Origin: Mycogone perniciosa
Taxonomy: Eukaryota > Ascomycota > Sordariomycetes > Hypocreales > Hypocreaceae
NCBI GenBank assembly: GCA_025331125.1
Contig: JAOALB010000086.1
Location: 175,976-239,975 of the forward strand
Direction of reading: 5' to 3'
DNA length: 64,000 nt
Below the pieces are notes generated by a model. It did no database searches. It saw nothing but the letters and a program-made list of their open reading frames with translations, and was not told where the DNA came from. Each line of letters opens with the position of its first letter. Position 1 is the stretch's first letter. A program made the position numbers and the translations under genes. Positions 1-9,608 of this stretch are shown in pieces.

Positions 1-1107
1 TATCAACAGCCCTCCAAAATGGGCAAATACGTGGACAAGTGGATGAATTGTGCCCCTCCATCCCACTCCATCAAGAAGCCTCTCCCGGTGGATTGGGAAC
101 CATGAGGGTGTCGTATTGTTAGTGGGGGCAGTGACCAGGACCCAAATCTGATAAAGTAAACTTGCAGACGTAGAAGGCCATGGCACTTTATGAATAGAAA
201 CATCACAGAAAAGATGATAGAAAGAAAACAAAATGAAGAGAGATGCATGAGAGAATATTACATGCTCTATTATCTACCTAGTAGAAGCCAACCGGACTAT
301 TGGAGTCAGTCACGCATACATACAATAAAACCAGGGGGCCGCAATGGTTGTAAACGGGAAGATGCAAAGCATTTGCCATGTAAGGGGTAGATGATGATGG
401 GGCACAACCCCATAGGGCCAAAGCAGCCTGCTGATGTGGCAGTTCGACACGACACCCCCCGTCTGTTTCATTTCTCTCCAACATGCTCCGTCTTCTGAAG
501 GAGGGTTACATGCGCCAGTCGCTTCCCACCTCTAAAAACATCCATGTTTTGTTTCGCCGCTGGTTAGCAGAAGACATCGTCATACAACATACCCGAGAGG
601 GCATGAATGGACAACTATATTTGTATAAGAAAAGTGAAAACTGGCCTCGCTATTTGTTGTTGACTGGTATGGTATGACAACATCACCGCATATTTCGCAG
701 CCTCGTGACCGGATGCAAAAGTAAGACCGGGCATTTGTCGCATAATAGTGCGCATCGTTTTCTGTCATGAGTGACGGTGTCTCAAGTCTAGGCAGTATTT
801 ACACATAGCATGTACTACACTGAAAATGACATGCCGAGTTCGCAGCTCAGCTCAAAGCGTATAGAGGTTGTCGTCATGTATACCAAACGTCTCGAATCAA
901 CCCGCCGATTCTGAATGTAGTATACCATGCCATCCCTTGTCGAGTGCTCTTAAGCCTATCATTCCCACCATGACCATGTCCACCGAATCCAGAACCAAGA
1001 ATAAGACGTGAAACCTAAAACGCCGATCATGCAAGACCTACATTTGGACAGGAGAGAAGAGAAGAGAATGAGGGAAAAAGCAGTGTATGTACTCCCGTAA
1101 TATGTGT
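1..1107. other. Left-edge stretch without a recognisable gene
   Basis: Only short open frames occur here, on both strands and overlapping each other, with no family motif, signal peptide or convincing splice pattern. The right part should hold the 3' UTR of the minus-strand diacylglycerol kinase that ends at 1108. I see no RNA gene or repeat. Confidence 0.5.
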
Positions 1108-2289
1108 CTAACCAAAAATCTTCAAAAATCCGTAGATGCCAATTCCACTGAGCACCGGTATCGTCAGGTTATCATCCCATCCAAAAATGTCAACCACTTC
1201 GCTGGCCGAGGCTACAAATCCAGACCAAATGCTCACGACCCCCAATGCTAATGAGCCGGTAATGGTGGCTAGATCGCCCGAAAGCCCCACGGCTTCGATC
1301 AGGGCTTGCGGAAGCGATAGTGTGCCCTTGAACATAAAGTTCTCGTCACCGGGCATCGGCCCGAGAGTTGGGACGAGCCATCCGTACCACAGATAGGATG
1401 TGGCCACCCCCATGAGGAAGGCAGCCAGCGAGCCTGCCAGGGACTTGCCGCGGCGGAGTCTCGGAGTATATCGACCCCAGAGACGGCCAAAGGTGCTGGC
1501 GGCGGTGTCACACCAACTGAGCAAGAGGACGCTCATGACACCTACATCCTTGGGGAAGAAGTAGAGAACAATCCATGCGCCCAGCAGGTAGAAGATGACA
1601 CCGTTCCATCCGGAGTACTCACTTTCTCTCATGAGAGCCCCCAAGACCTTGACGTACAGCCGGTTGACGGACGCATATCTGTGTCGTAGCCAATCAACCG
1701 TAGTAATGGGGATCAACGCTGCCATCAAATATGGAGGGACCACGCTGGTTTGGGTGCCTGTGCTGTAGAGCCAGACGACAAAGAACCCGATGGATACGTG
1801 TAATACCTTCCTAGGGACCTCGTGTTTGTGGACAAATGTCCTCCAGTGCCTGTGAATCGGGATAAGGCCTAGAGGGCTGGGGCTGCGACTGAAATCACGC
1901 CAGCTCCACCCCAGCGACACTGCAGACTGAGGGGGAGCGAGATGGCCGTTGGTCGTAGCCAGCTTGACTGTCCCATTTGCTGTGCCGTTTTGCTCCGGCT
2001 TGTGCGCCTCGACCGGTTCGCTAGGAGTCTTCGGCGTCATGCGGGGGACGACTCGAGAGTCGATGGGGGAGCGGCTTCTCGTGCGGGATCTCCGGAGTTC
2101 GGGAGCGCTGTACCTTTCCTCATCGCTGAGTTCTTCTACCGCTTGTTGTTGTTGGGGCGCCTTCTTGCGGCTCCGGGTCATAGGTCCGACATAATCTTGT
2201 CTCTCTCGCTCGGAGGGTGTAGGGCTTGGAGAGATAACGCGGGGCGTCTCTGGCACGCCGCCGTTGCTGGCTTTGCGGCGGAGCGACAT
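1108..2289 (-). CDS. DGK1: CTP-dependent diacylglycerol kinase (Dgk1-like)
   Basis: Uninterrupted reading frame of 393 residues with an ATG at 2289. By family knowledge it phosphorylates diacylglycerol to phosphatidate with CTP in the ER/nuclear membrane, opposing the phosphatidate phosphatase. The first ~150 residues are polar and Ser/Arg/Pro-rich, probably a disordered cytosolic tail. The rest is a polytopic membrane domain. It begins at the conserved HKHEVPRKVLHVSIGF motif (~residue 154) and continues with DWLRHRY, a SEYSGWNGVIFYLLG segment, and LLSWCDTAASTFGRLWG followed by RRGKSLAGS, the nucleotide-binding hallmark of the dolichol kinase/CDP-DAG-type family. The C-terminus, DNLTIPVLSGIGIYG, is also typical. 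The gene faces away from SPB4 across a 0.9-kb shared upstream region. A dolichol kinase is the main alternative, but the Asp-Asn-Leu-Thr-Ile-Pro ending favours Dgk1. Confidence 0.88.
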   Translation of the reverse strand: MSLRRKASNGGVPETPRVISPSPTPSERERQDYVGPMTRSRKKAPQQQQAVEELSDEERYSAPELRRSRTRSRSPIDSRVVPRMTPKTPSEPVEAHKPEQNGTANGTVKLATTNGHLAPPQSAVSLGWSWRDFSRSPSPLGLIPIHRHWRTFVHKHEVPRKVLHVSIGFFVVWLYSTGTQTSVVPPYLMAALIPITTVDWLRHRYASVNRLYVKVLGALMRESEYSGWNGVIFYLLGAWIVLYFFPKDVGVMSVLLLSWCDTAASTFGRLWGRYTPRLRRGKSLAGSLAAFLMGVATSYLWYGWLVPTLGPMPGDENFMFKGTLSLPQALIEAVGLSGDLATITGSLALGVVSIWSGFVASASEVVDIFGWDDNLTIPVLSGIGIYGFLKIFG

Positions 2290-3178
2290 GATGAAGAAGA
2301 CTGGTGGAAGCGCTGGATAACGAACAGCGCCGACGACGAGGCGTCGTAGAGATTCAAAGCCTGAGGGCCAAAATGAAGAGTGGAGATGAATGTCTCGGCG
2401 CGAGAGGCGCGCCGATGCAGTGCTGCGGAGACCAAAGAGAGAGAAGAGAGAGAAGAGACACCGATAGTTATTGCTACTCGTATAGGATGTCGCGAGGCAG
2501 TAGAGCGAAGAGTCGGCGGTGTTGGTCGGTTCTAGGATGGGGTTTAACAGTGATGCAGTGGAGGTTCGTTCCCCCGCCGCATGATTCGCATAAAATGGGC
2601 TTTCGGAACAATGCGCACATGTGAAGAGAGGAGCAAAACGATCGGTGTGCTGAAAAGGGCCGTAGGTGTATTTTACAGAGCCTTCGCCAAGATTTTGTCC
2701 CGCTGTCGTGTGTCTCGGACTTGGTGGCGCCGCCTGCTGGGAATGGCAACCTTGTTTAAAGTCTCGAGGCGCACATGTGACCTGCCAATTTGATCATTTG
2801 TGGCCCATCTGCCGTCCACACGAACGCTGGAATACGTTGGAGGGGATTTTCATGTGCGGTTTTCTATTCTCTATCTGTTTTATTTTTGTTGTGACGCTCT
2901 CAAGTGGTACGAATTCCCTCTAGATGAGTAGGAAGTACTCCGTACATTGCGTGCATCCCTGGCAGCACAGCTAACGGAGTCCGGAGCCGCCCCGATCAAT
3001 GAACTTGTCACGAACCAATCATGAAGCGTCTTTTGGGCCACCACGCTAGCGCTCGATATGGTCATTGGCACGTGGAGATAAGATAAAAGCATCTAAATTT
3101 CTTTGGTCCTGCCTCGATTTTGCGACAGCAGCTGCCGCTCTCGAGCGCTGGTTGGAAGATATCGCAAATATTTGCATC
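2290..3178. promoter_or_regulatory. Divergent upstream region, DGK1 / SPB4
   Basis: This 889-bp interval lies between two start codons that point away from each other, so it must hold both promoters. It contains a CACGTG core at 3069-3074, about 105 bp before the SPB4 ATG, and one copy of the AGTACTCCGTAC motif at 2934-2945. No clear TATA box is placed correctly for either gene. The open frames in it look like chance frames. Confidence 0.55.
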
Positions 3179-5126
3179 ATGGCGTCCGCAAAGGTCTCAG
3201 GGAAAAGAGATCCCAGAGCCTGGGATGCACTGACACCCCCCTTGGCAGAATGGATCCTGGAAGCCGTATCAAGTATGGGATTCGCCAAGATGACCCCGGT
3301 ACAAGCTGCTACCTTGCCTCATTTTCTCGGAAACAAGGACGTGGTGGTTGAGGTAAGTCAGTTCAAACTATTACAGACAAATTCAGAGTTCTGATATAAG
3401 ACCATATCTACAGGCCGTCACTGGTAGCGGAAAGACATTGGCTTTCTTGATCCCAGTTGTCCAAAGACTCCTGCGCCTGGCAGAACCCACCAAGAAACAC
3501 CATATTGGCGCTATTGTTGTCTCGCCCACACGAGAGCTCGCCGCCCAGATTCACTCAGTCCTACTGTCACTTCTAGAATTCCATGCCCCATCAGCCGAAA
3601 TCTTGCCGCATCTGAAAGGGGAGGACAAGAGACCCAGCACCGTTGTTCCCGTTGTTGTCCCGCAATTGCTCGTTGGAGGCACTACAACAACTGCGCAAGA
3701 CCTCAGCTACTTTGTCCGACATAGCCCGAACCTTTTAATATCATCCCCCGGAAGACTCGTGGAACTACTGGCATCGCGACATGTACACTGCACTCAGTCC
3801 AGCTTTGAGGTCCTTGTCCTGGATGAGGCCGATAGGTTGCTCGATTTAGGATTCAAGCAGGATCTTCAAGGCATACTCTCACATCTTCCGAAACAGAGGC
3901 GGACGGGCTTGTTCAGTGCAAGTGTAAGTGAAGCGGTGGGTGAGATCATTCGGGTGGGACTGCGAAATCCAGTCAAGATTGAGGTCAAAGTCAAGATGAA
4001 GGACGGTGGCATTGTGGAGGACAGGAGGACGCCGGCAAGCCTTCAAATGGCCTACCTCATCAAGCCGGCGAGCCAAAAGTTGCCAGCCTTGGCACAGCTT
4101 TTGGAGCGCCTGCCCGTGAGGCCACAGCGCAGCATTGTCTTCCTGTCAACATGTGCTGCTGTGGACTATTTCCAACACGTCCTACCTGAAATCCTCCCCC
4201 CAGGATTCGCCTTATTGCCTTTACACGGGAAGCACCCTGCCAAGGTGCGCGAAAAGAACTTCAATCGCTTTTTAACTTCAGTATCCCCAACAATTTTATT
4301 AACAACCGATCTGGCCGCTCGGGGTTTGGATATCCCGCAAGTTGACCTGGTTGTTCAAATTGATGCCCCATCAGATCCCAAGGTTTTCATACACCGGAGC
4401 GGACGCGCGGGTCGTGCTGGACGAAAAGGACTGGCGGTGGTGATGCTCCACCCCGGACGGGAGGAAGATTACGTCAAGTTCTTAGAAGTTCGCAAAACAC
4501 CAATTACACTCTTGGAAAAGCCCGAGATTGTTTTGACGGAGGACGATGCCCGTGATGCAACCGCAAAGATCCGGGAATTAGTCCAAACTGACCGAGCATT
4601 TTATGACAAGGCCCAAAAGGCTTTTGTAAGTTGGGCTCGAAGCTACGGAGCTCACCAAGCAACATCAATATTTCGGACGAGCGATCTTGATTGGGCAGAT
4701 CTTGGACACGCATGGGGACTTCTCCGCATGCCCAAAATGCCGGAGCTAAGGGCTTGGGTTGGCGACAAGACATTGGGAATAGAGATGGATTGGGACACTT
4801 TCCCCTACAAGGAAAAGGCGCGAGAGCAGGCAAGACTAGAGGCTCTAGAGGCTGAGAGATCCGGAGAAAGTGCCAGGAAAGCCGCTGAAGCGAAGAAAAA
4901 GAGAAAGAGTAATGAAGCATGGAGCGGAAAACACGAGATGGAGGATCATCGAGTTGAAAGGCGGGAGAAACGGGCCAAGAAGAGGGATGCCGAAAGGACG
5001 GCCAAAATGACGGACGAAGAGAAGCTCCAACATGCGGAGCTGAATGACTTGATCCAACAGGTCAGGCAACAGAACCAGGAAAAGGCAGCGACCGCGGATG
5101 AGGAGTTTGAAGGCTTTGATGATTAA
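3179..5126 (+). CDS. SPB4: DEAD-box rRNA helicase Spb4
   Basis: Two exons, 3179-3352 and 3414-5126, give 628 residues. The 61-nt intron starts GTAAGT, ends CAG, and splits the Q motif from the Walker A motif. Motifs in order: Q motif (GFAKMTPVQAATLP), motif I AVTGSGKT (~59-66), PTRELAAQI, SSPGRL, DEAD box (LVLDEADRLLDLGF), SAS in the place of SAT, TTDLAARGLDIPQ, and HRSGRAGRAGRKG. After the helicase core come the Spb4 extension and a charged Lys/Glu-rich coiled-coil tail ending EEFEGFDD. By family knowledge, Spb4 remodels 25S rRNA in late nucleolar pre-60S particles. The ATG at 3179 is the first in frame, since upstream in-frame codons contain no ATG. The length matches fungal Spb4 (about 610-650). 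Confidence 0.93.
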
Positions 5127-7014
5127 ACAGCAATTTTATATACCCCTGGTGTTGCCCGACGCAAGTGCGGGCTGAAATGTCCCGTTTGAACAAGGTTCAT
5201 CTGTGAGGAAAATGCCATTTTCGTATGGAAGAGAACGGCTCACGACTCATGGACCCTGGGAGTGCATAATGCAGTTGAGACGTTAACATACGAGTACTAA
5301 TACTAGTGCGTGATGCAGCCAGTCTAGGACAGGATACGACGTTATCTTTCGGCTTTTGTCGCCAGCCAAGAAAAAATTTGCTTTATTAACGCTGAGTCGT
5401 TTAGGTTGAGGATGCCGAATACGCGTATCTAGACGTTGTCCAGCAGCTGGATCCACACTTGGTTTAGTACGCGTGTTAATACTAGGTGATACGGAGTACG
5501 AAGTAGTACAGGATGAGCTGACCGCCCCTACGAGAGCGAAGGATTTTGGATTTTCAAAGTTTACGGAGTACGCGGAAGCTATAACGACAAGAAACTATAA
5601 AGGGATGGATATGAACCAGAACCAGAAATGCTGTGAGGTCGAACCAAGTGGAACAGCCAACGCCGACCTAGGACGCCCTGTCGACATGTCGAGAGGGCGC
5701 AGAAGTTGTCCGCCACACCACTAACACCAGCCAACGTATGATTTCCCTTCTCTGTTCGTGCCGGTGAATTATTAGGCCGATAACTTGGTTATCAATGCAG
5801 AGGCTTCGATTGATGATGCACTTACTCATCTTCTGGAAATGGAAACGGAACAACCTAGATTCTCGAATTGGACGCACGAGCCCCGAGCCAGGACAACAAG
5901 GTGGAATCATTGCTCCATCTCCGCTTCTATGGCCATTGTTATTGGCTGGGTGACAAGAAACTATATTCGGGGGAGACGCTATATCCGCGGTCAGCGCGCA
6001 GGGCTGATGGCAGTGGAAGAAGCCTGACACGAAGACACCACCCACGACTAATCATCCTTTTGCACGATACGACGACCACTCCGTATTACTGCCCTTTTCG
6101 GTATACGGCTGCCGGCGCCGGCTGTCGAGAACGGCACAACGATATCTGCACCCAAGATGACAGATTTACGATGCCAATACGCAGTGCGCGGGTTAGTGCC
6201 TTCACATTGGTGCGATCTGTGTTCCGTACGGTCGGGTCGGGGTCATTATAAATTTGATGGGTAATGAGGGCATACCCACTGCAACACGAGAGCGAGCGAA
6301 TGGATCGTTGCTGCCACGGAGGATTCCGTGCAAAACAGACAACATGTTGGCTCCTTTTTCGGCGCTATTGGCCGTTTGTGCTATGTCTGTTGTGAGTGGT
6401 GTGGTGACGATACGGAACATCCTTCTTCATTAGCCAAAAGGCCATGGAAGAAAGGCTCAGAGTCGGCGAGGTGCTGGGCCCCAAAACGCCCGCAACACGT
6501 CCGCTGTGTTGCGATATTACTGGTAGGGCTGACATAGGGCAGTGTAAGCTTCGTATACCCTGCGGAGAAAGTGGGAAAAGTGGAATGTCGACACTGATGA
6601 GTAGACGGAATATGATTACCAACTCGTATTCGTGAGCCCCCATCGTAATCCGCCCGCAAAAAGCTGCGTGGCGCAGACCAGTTAGCCAGAGAGCCAGGCC
6701 AGGTACCCGTACGGATTCTGCGACACTTCTTCTCACTTACATAAAGTTGCATTTGCGGTGGTTCCATTCCGGCAGTTCAGCGATTTTTGCGACCTTATCT
6801 TTGCTGGTCATTTGCCGACAACCCTGCTGATGGATTGATACTCTGTAGTATCTACATCATAATACTATCGACAAGGAGGTTTCTGTTTTGATGGGGGAAT
6901 TCTATCCTCAGTTTTCATCGTCGTCGGCTTCTTCTTCTTCTTCTTCCTCGTCGTTTGCTTCTTTTTTGTTCTTCCTTGGATATCTTCGCTACCTCGGTCG
7001 GTATCTGACACACC
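5127..7014. other. Intergenic region with the promoter of the Zn2Cys6 gene
   Basis: 1.9 kb between the SPB4 stop and the start of the regulator gene. It has partial copies of the CGGAGTAC motif at 5491-5505, 5562-5572 and about 6078. A (TTC)n-rich tract at about 6928-6965 lies in the probable 5' leader of the downstream gene. Open frames up to 128 codons overlap on both strands and show no recognisable domain, so I do not call them genes. Confidence 0.5.
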
Positions 7015-8580
7015 ATGGCAACGACGCCTCATCCGCTCAGCGCCAACGGCGTTGTCAAGACGCGACGATCGCACCGAAAGTCGCGGAATGGCTGCAGTGA
7101 GTGCAAGAGACGCCATATCCGCTGCGACGAGCGCCGACCAGCCTGTTCGAACTGTACCATTGCAGAGCGAATCTGCTCGTTCCCGCCTCTGCAGCCGTCC
7201 AAGCAGATACCGCAGCAACTACAGCCGCAGGCGCATCAATACCAGCACCAGCATGCACACCAACACCAACATCAGCACCAGCATCAACATCAGCACCAGC
7301 ATCAACATCAGCACCAGCACCAGCACCAGCACCAGCTCTCATCACAGCCGCACAGTCCAACAGCTGACTCCCTGAGCCGGCATTCTCACCAGTCTCCGTC
7401 ATGCGAGCCCGAGTCTGCGGCGCTGTCTCCGTGGCCCGTGTGCGCCCCTGAACCACCTCCGGAGCCCTCATGTCTTATTCCGGAGCGGCACCGTCCTGCC
7501 CCGGTGCCACCGCCGCAGATGCTGCCGTCCTTCACGGAATCTTTCACCAATACGCCGTATCACCCTCCCGCACCTCCGGCATCCCTGTTCACAGCACAGC
7601 ATCTCATGCTGCTCCACCATGCTTCCTCTTCTTCCTCCACGGGTACTCCTCTTGTAGCCAACAACCAGACCGATGTCTTCATTGACATTGCTATCCGCCA
7701 CGCCATCGACGCCCCGTACCTCGTTGACCAGCTCCTCGCCCTTTCAGCCCTTCACCTTGCCATCAAGACCAACCCAGGAGATCCTCGCCCAGCCGGCACC
7801 ACTGCCTCACTTCGGCACCAGGCAACCGAGCTTCAGACCCGTGCCGTCTCATCCTTTACTCGCTACACAGCCGCCATCCCAGCAGAGGACACAGCCACAT
7901 GTGTCCCTCGCTTCCTTTACGCCAGTATCCTCAGCATGCAAGTCCTGGCCGAGACCTTGCTGCAACACCCTCATCCACCCCACAACCCCAGGGGTGGTCC
8001 GTCAACCTTCCACGGCTTCATAGAGCGCATGGTCGAGTGTATCCACCTTCACCGCGGCTTGCTCAGCCTCATCCGCCCTATCTGGAACTACCTCATGCAA
8101 TCCGAGCTCCAGCCTCTCCTACGCATCACCCATGACGCCAACAGAGCTGCCAAAGCCCTTTCCCCAGGCACAGAGTGCCTCCCCCTCGAACGCCTCATCC
8201 AAGCCTCAGCCTCTCCCCATAGTGCGGATATGCCCGCCCCCCTGGATGCCGTCAGCGCAGAAGCCTGTCGCCTCGCCATCCGCCGTCTCCAATGGGCCTT
8301 TGACATGCACAACATCCTTCCTACTCAGGACTTGCCTCACGCACCCTCGGCCTTCATCGTCACACTGCCCGCCAAGTACGTTGACGTGCTCAGGACGCTC
8401 CGGCCCGAAGCCCTCATCATCCTAGCCTATCTGGGCGTCCTGCTGCACCGCTGCCGCCGCTTCTGGGCGTTTGGCGATGCGGGAACAAACATGATCCGCG
8501 CGATTGCCGGACATTTGGGCGGTCAGTGGCACGAGGCGCTGTTATGGCCGCTGAAAGCCATACAAACGGAAAATGACTGA
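7015..8580 (+). CDS. Zn2Cys6 transcription factor with Gln-His tract (Upc2-like class)
   Basis: Single-exon frame of 521 residues; the start sits in a good context (CACCATGG). The binuclear zinc cluster has cysteines 27, 30, 37, 44, 47 and 54 (C-x2-C-x6-C-x6-C-x2-C-x6-C) preceded by the basic stretch RRSHRKSRNG, so the protein should bind DNA in the nucleus. Residues ~66-107 are an almost pure Gln-His repeat. A Pro/Ser-rich linker follows, then a helical fungal-type regulatory domain from ~195. In it, DVFIDIAIRHAIDAPYLVDQ followed by LLALSALHLA resembles the middle region of the Upc2/sterol-uptake-control class. Target genes cannot be told from sequence. Assignment to the Zn2Cys6 family is secure; the Upc2-like subclass is an inference. 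Confidence 0.9.
   Translation: MATTPHPLSANGVVKTRRSHRKSRNGCSECKRRHIRCDERRPACSNCTIAERICSFPPLQPSKQIPQQLQPQAHQYQHQHAHQHQHQHQHQHQHQHQHQHQHQHQHQLSSQPHSPTADSLSRHSHQSPSCEPESAALSPWPVCAPEPPPEPSCLIPERHRPAPVPPPQMLPSFTESFTNTPYHPPAPPASLFTAQHLMLLHHASSSSSTGTPLVANNQTDVFIDIAIRHAIDAPYLVDQLLALSALHLAIKTNPGDPRPAGTTASLRHQATELQTRAVSSFTRYTAAIPAEDTATCVPRFLYASILSMQVLAETLLQHPHPPHNPRGGPSTFHGFIERMVECIHLHRGLLSLIRPIWNYLMQSELQPLLRITHDANRAAKALSPGTECLPLERLIQASASPHSADMPAPLDAVSAEACRLAIRRLQWAFDMHNILPTQDLPHAPSAFIVTLPAKYVDVLRTLRPEALIILAYLGVLLHRCRRFWAFGDAGTNMIRAIAGHLGGQWHEALLWPLKAIQTEND
7225..7336 (+). repeat. CAGCAY hexanucleotide repeat encoding poly(Gln-His)
   Basis: An in-frame run of alternating CAG/CAA and CAT/CAC codons inside the Zn2Cys6 regulator. 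The alternation of CAGCAT, CAACAT and CAGCAC units suggests growth by slippage or unequal exchange followed by point changes. Such tracts often vary in length between strains. Confidence 0.9.
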
Positions 8581-9608
8581 GACCGGCAGGGCTGGGGCTT
8601 TTTTTGTTAATACAAAAGAAGAAGAAAAAAACACCCTTGGTATATGCATTTCAAGTTTAACAGACACACGTTCGTTACGCAAGACAACAGCACCTTGCCA
8701 AAATCTAAATAGTGGGAAAAGACAAGGGGAGCACCCCTAATAAGCCCGCTCTGGCTGCGGCCTGCATGTTTGAATAGAGCATGCCCCCATGTGCCAGCGA
8801 TCTACGAAAGGCCAGGCGGGCCCAAACCCAAGGCTCTTCGCGTACTTGCAGCTTAAGTGCGATGGAATCACATTGGACATAGGGGATGGGGCGTCACGGC
8901 TGGATAGATCATATATGCATTATGTGCAGAAACTCTCTCATTGTGATGAATGCAACTTAGCATAGAGTTGTATTGGACCGTTTATTTAAGATACCACACA
9001 AATAATGTATATATATAGGTATAAAGAGGCGTTTAGAGCAAATATCATGACGATTTCTCACACTGATTGATTCAATCCTCAAACCTAGTAGTATTTATTA
9101 TTGATTGTCCTGTCTGGAATAACACCAACTCAGTAATCAATCCTACGACTAATAATATGTCTCCCCCACCTTAAAATCTCACAAAGTGCATCATATTGTC
9201 ATCTTGTCTTGGTCTCATCACCCCTTTTCCTTTTCGTCAAACCTCCAACCCTTCCCCTCTGCATTTCTACACAACCAGCCTCCTGTGCCCGACACGCGGC
9301 TTTTTCAGTTTCCAGACATAGAACGAGGAATGATGAAAAAATAAGAGTCCGGCGTCCTGTTTTGGCAGGTGGTGGAAGGTGCCAAGGCGCAGCCGGGGCC
9401 GTGTGGCTCTTCTATGGATTGGTATCACGACAAAAAGAAAATGGGTCCCGAGCTATCTCAACGTTCGCCAAGAGTCTGACGGCTATTGTCAAAGTCCGTA
9501 GAACTCCCAGCCGTCGGAAGCTCCATAAATGTGGGTTTCGGCTTTCTCGGAAGTTGAGGGCTCAGTGTCCCGTGTCGGCGCAACTTCTGCTCGGAGTTCT
9601 TGCGGAAG
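8581..9608. other. Convergent 3' region
   Basis: About 1 kb between the stop codons of the regulator gene (+) and CRM1 (-), so it should hold both 3' UTRs. The centre (about 8990-9170) is A/T-rich with a short TATATATATA run. No gene is supported. Confidence 0.5.
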
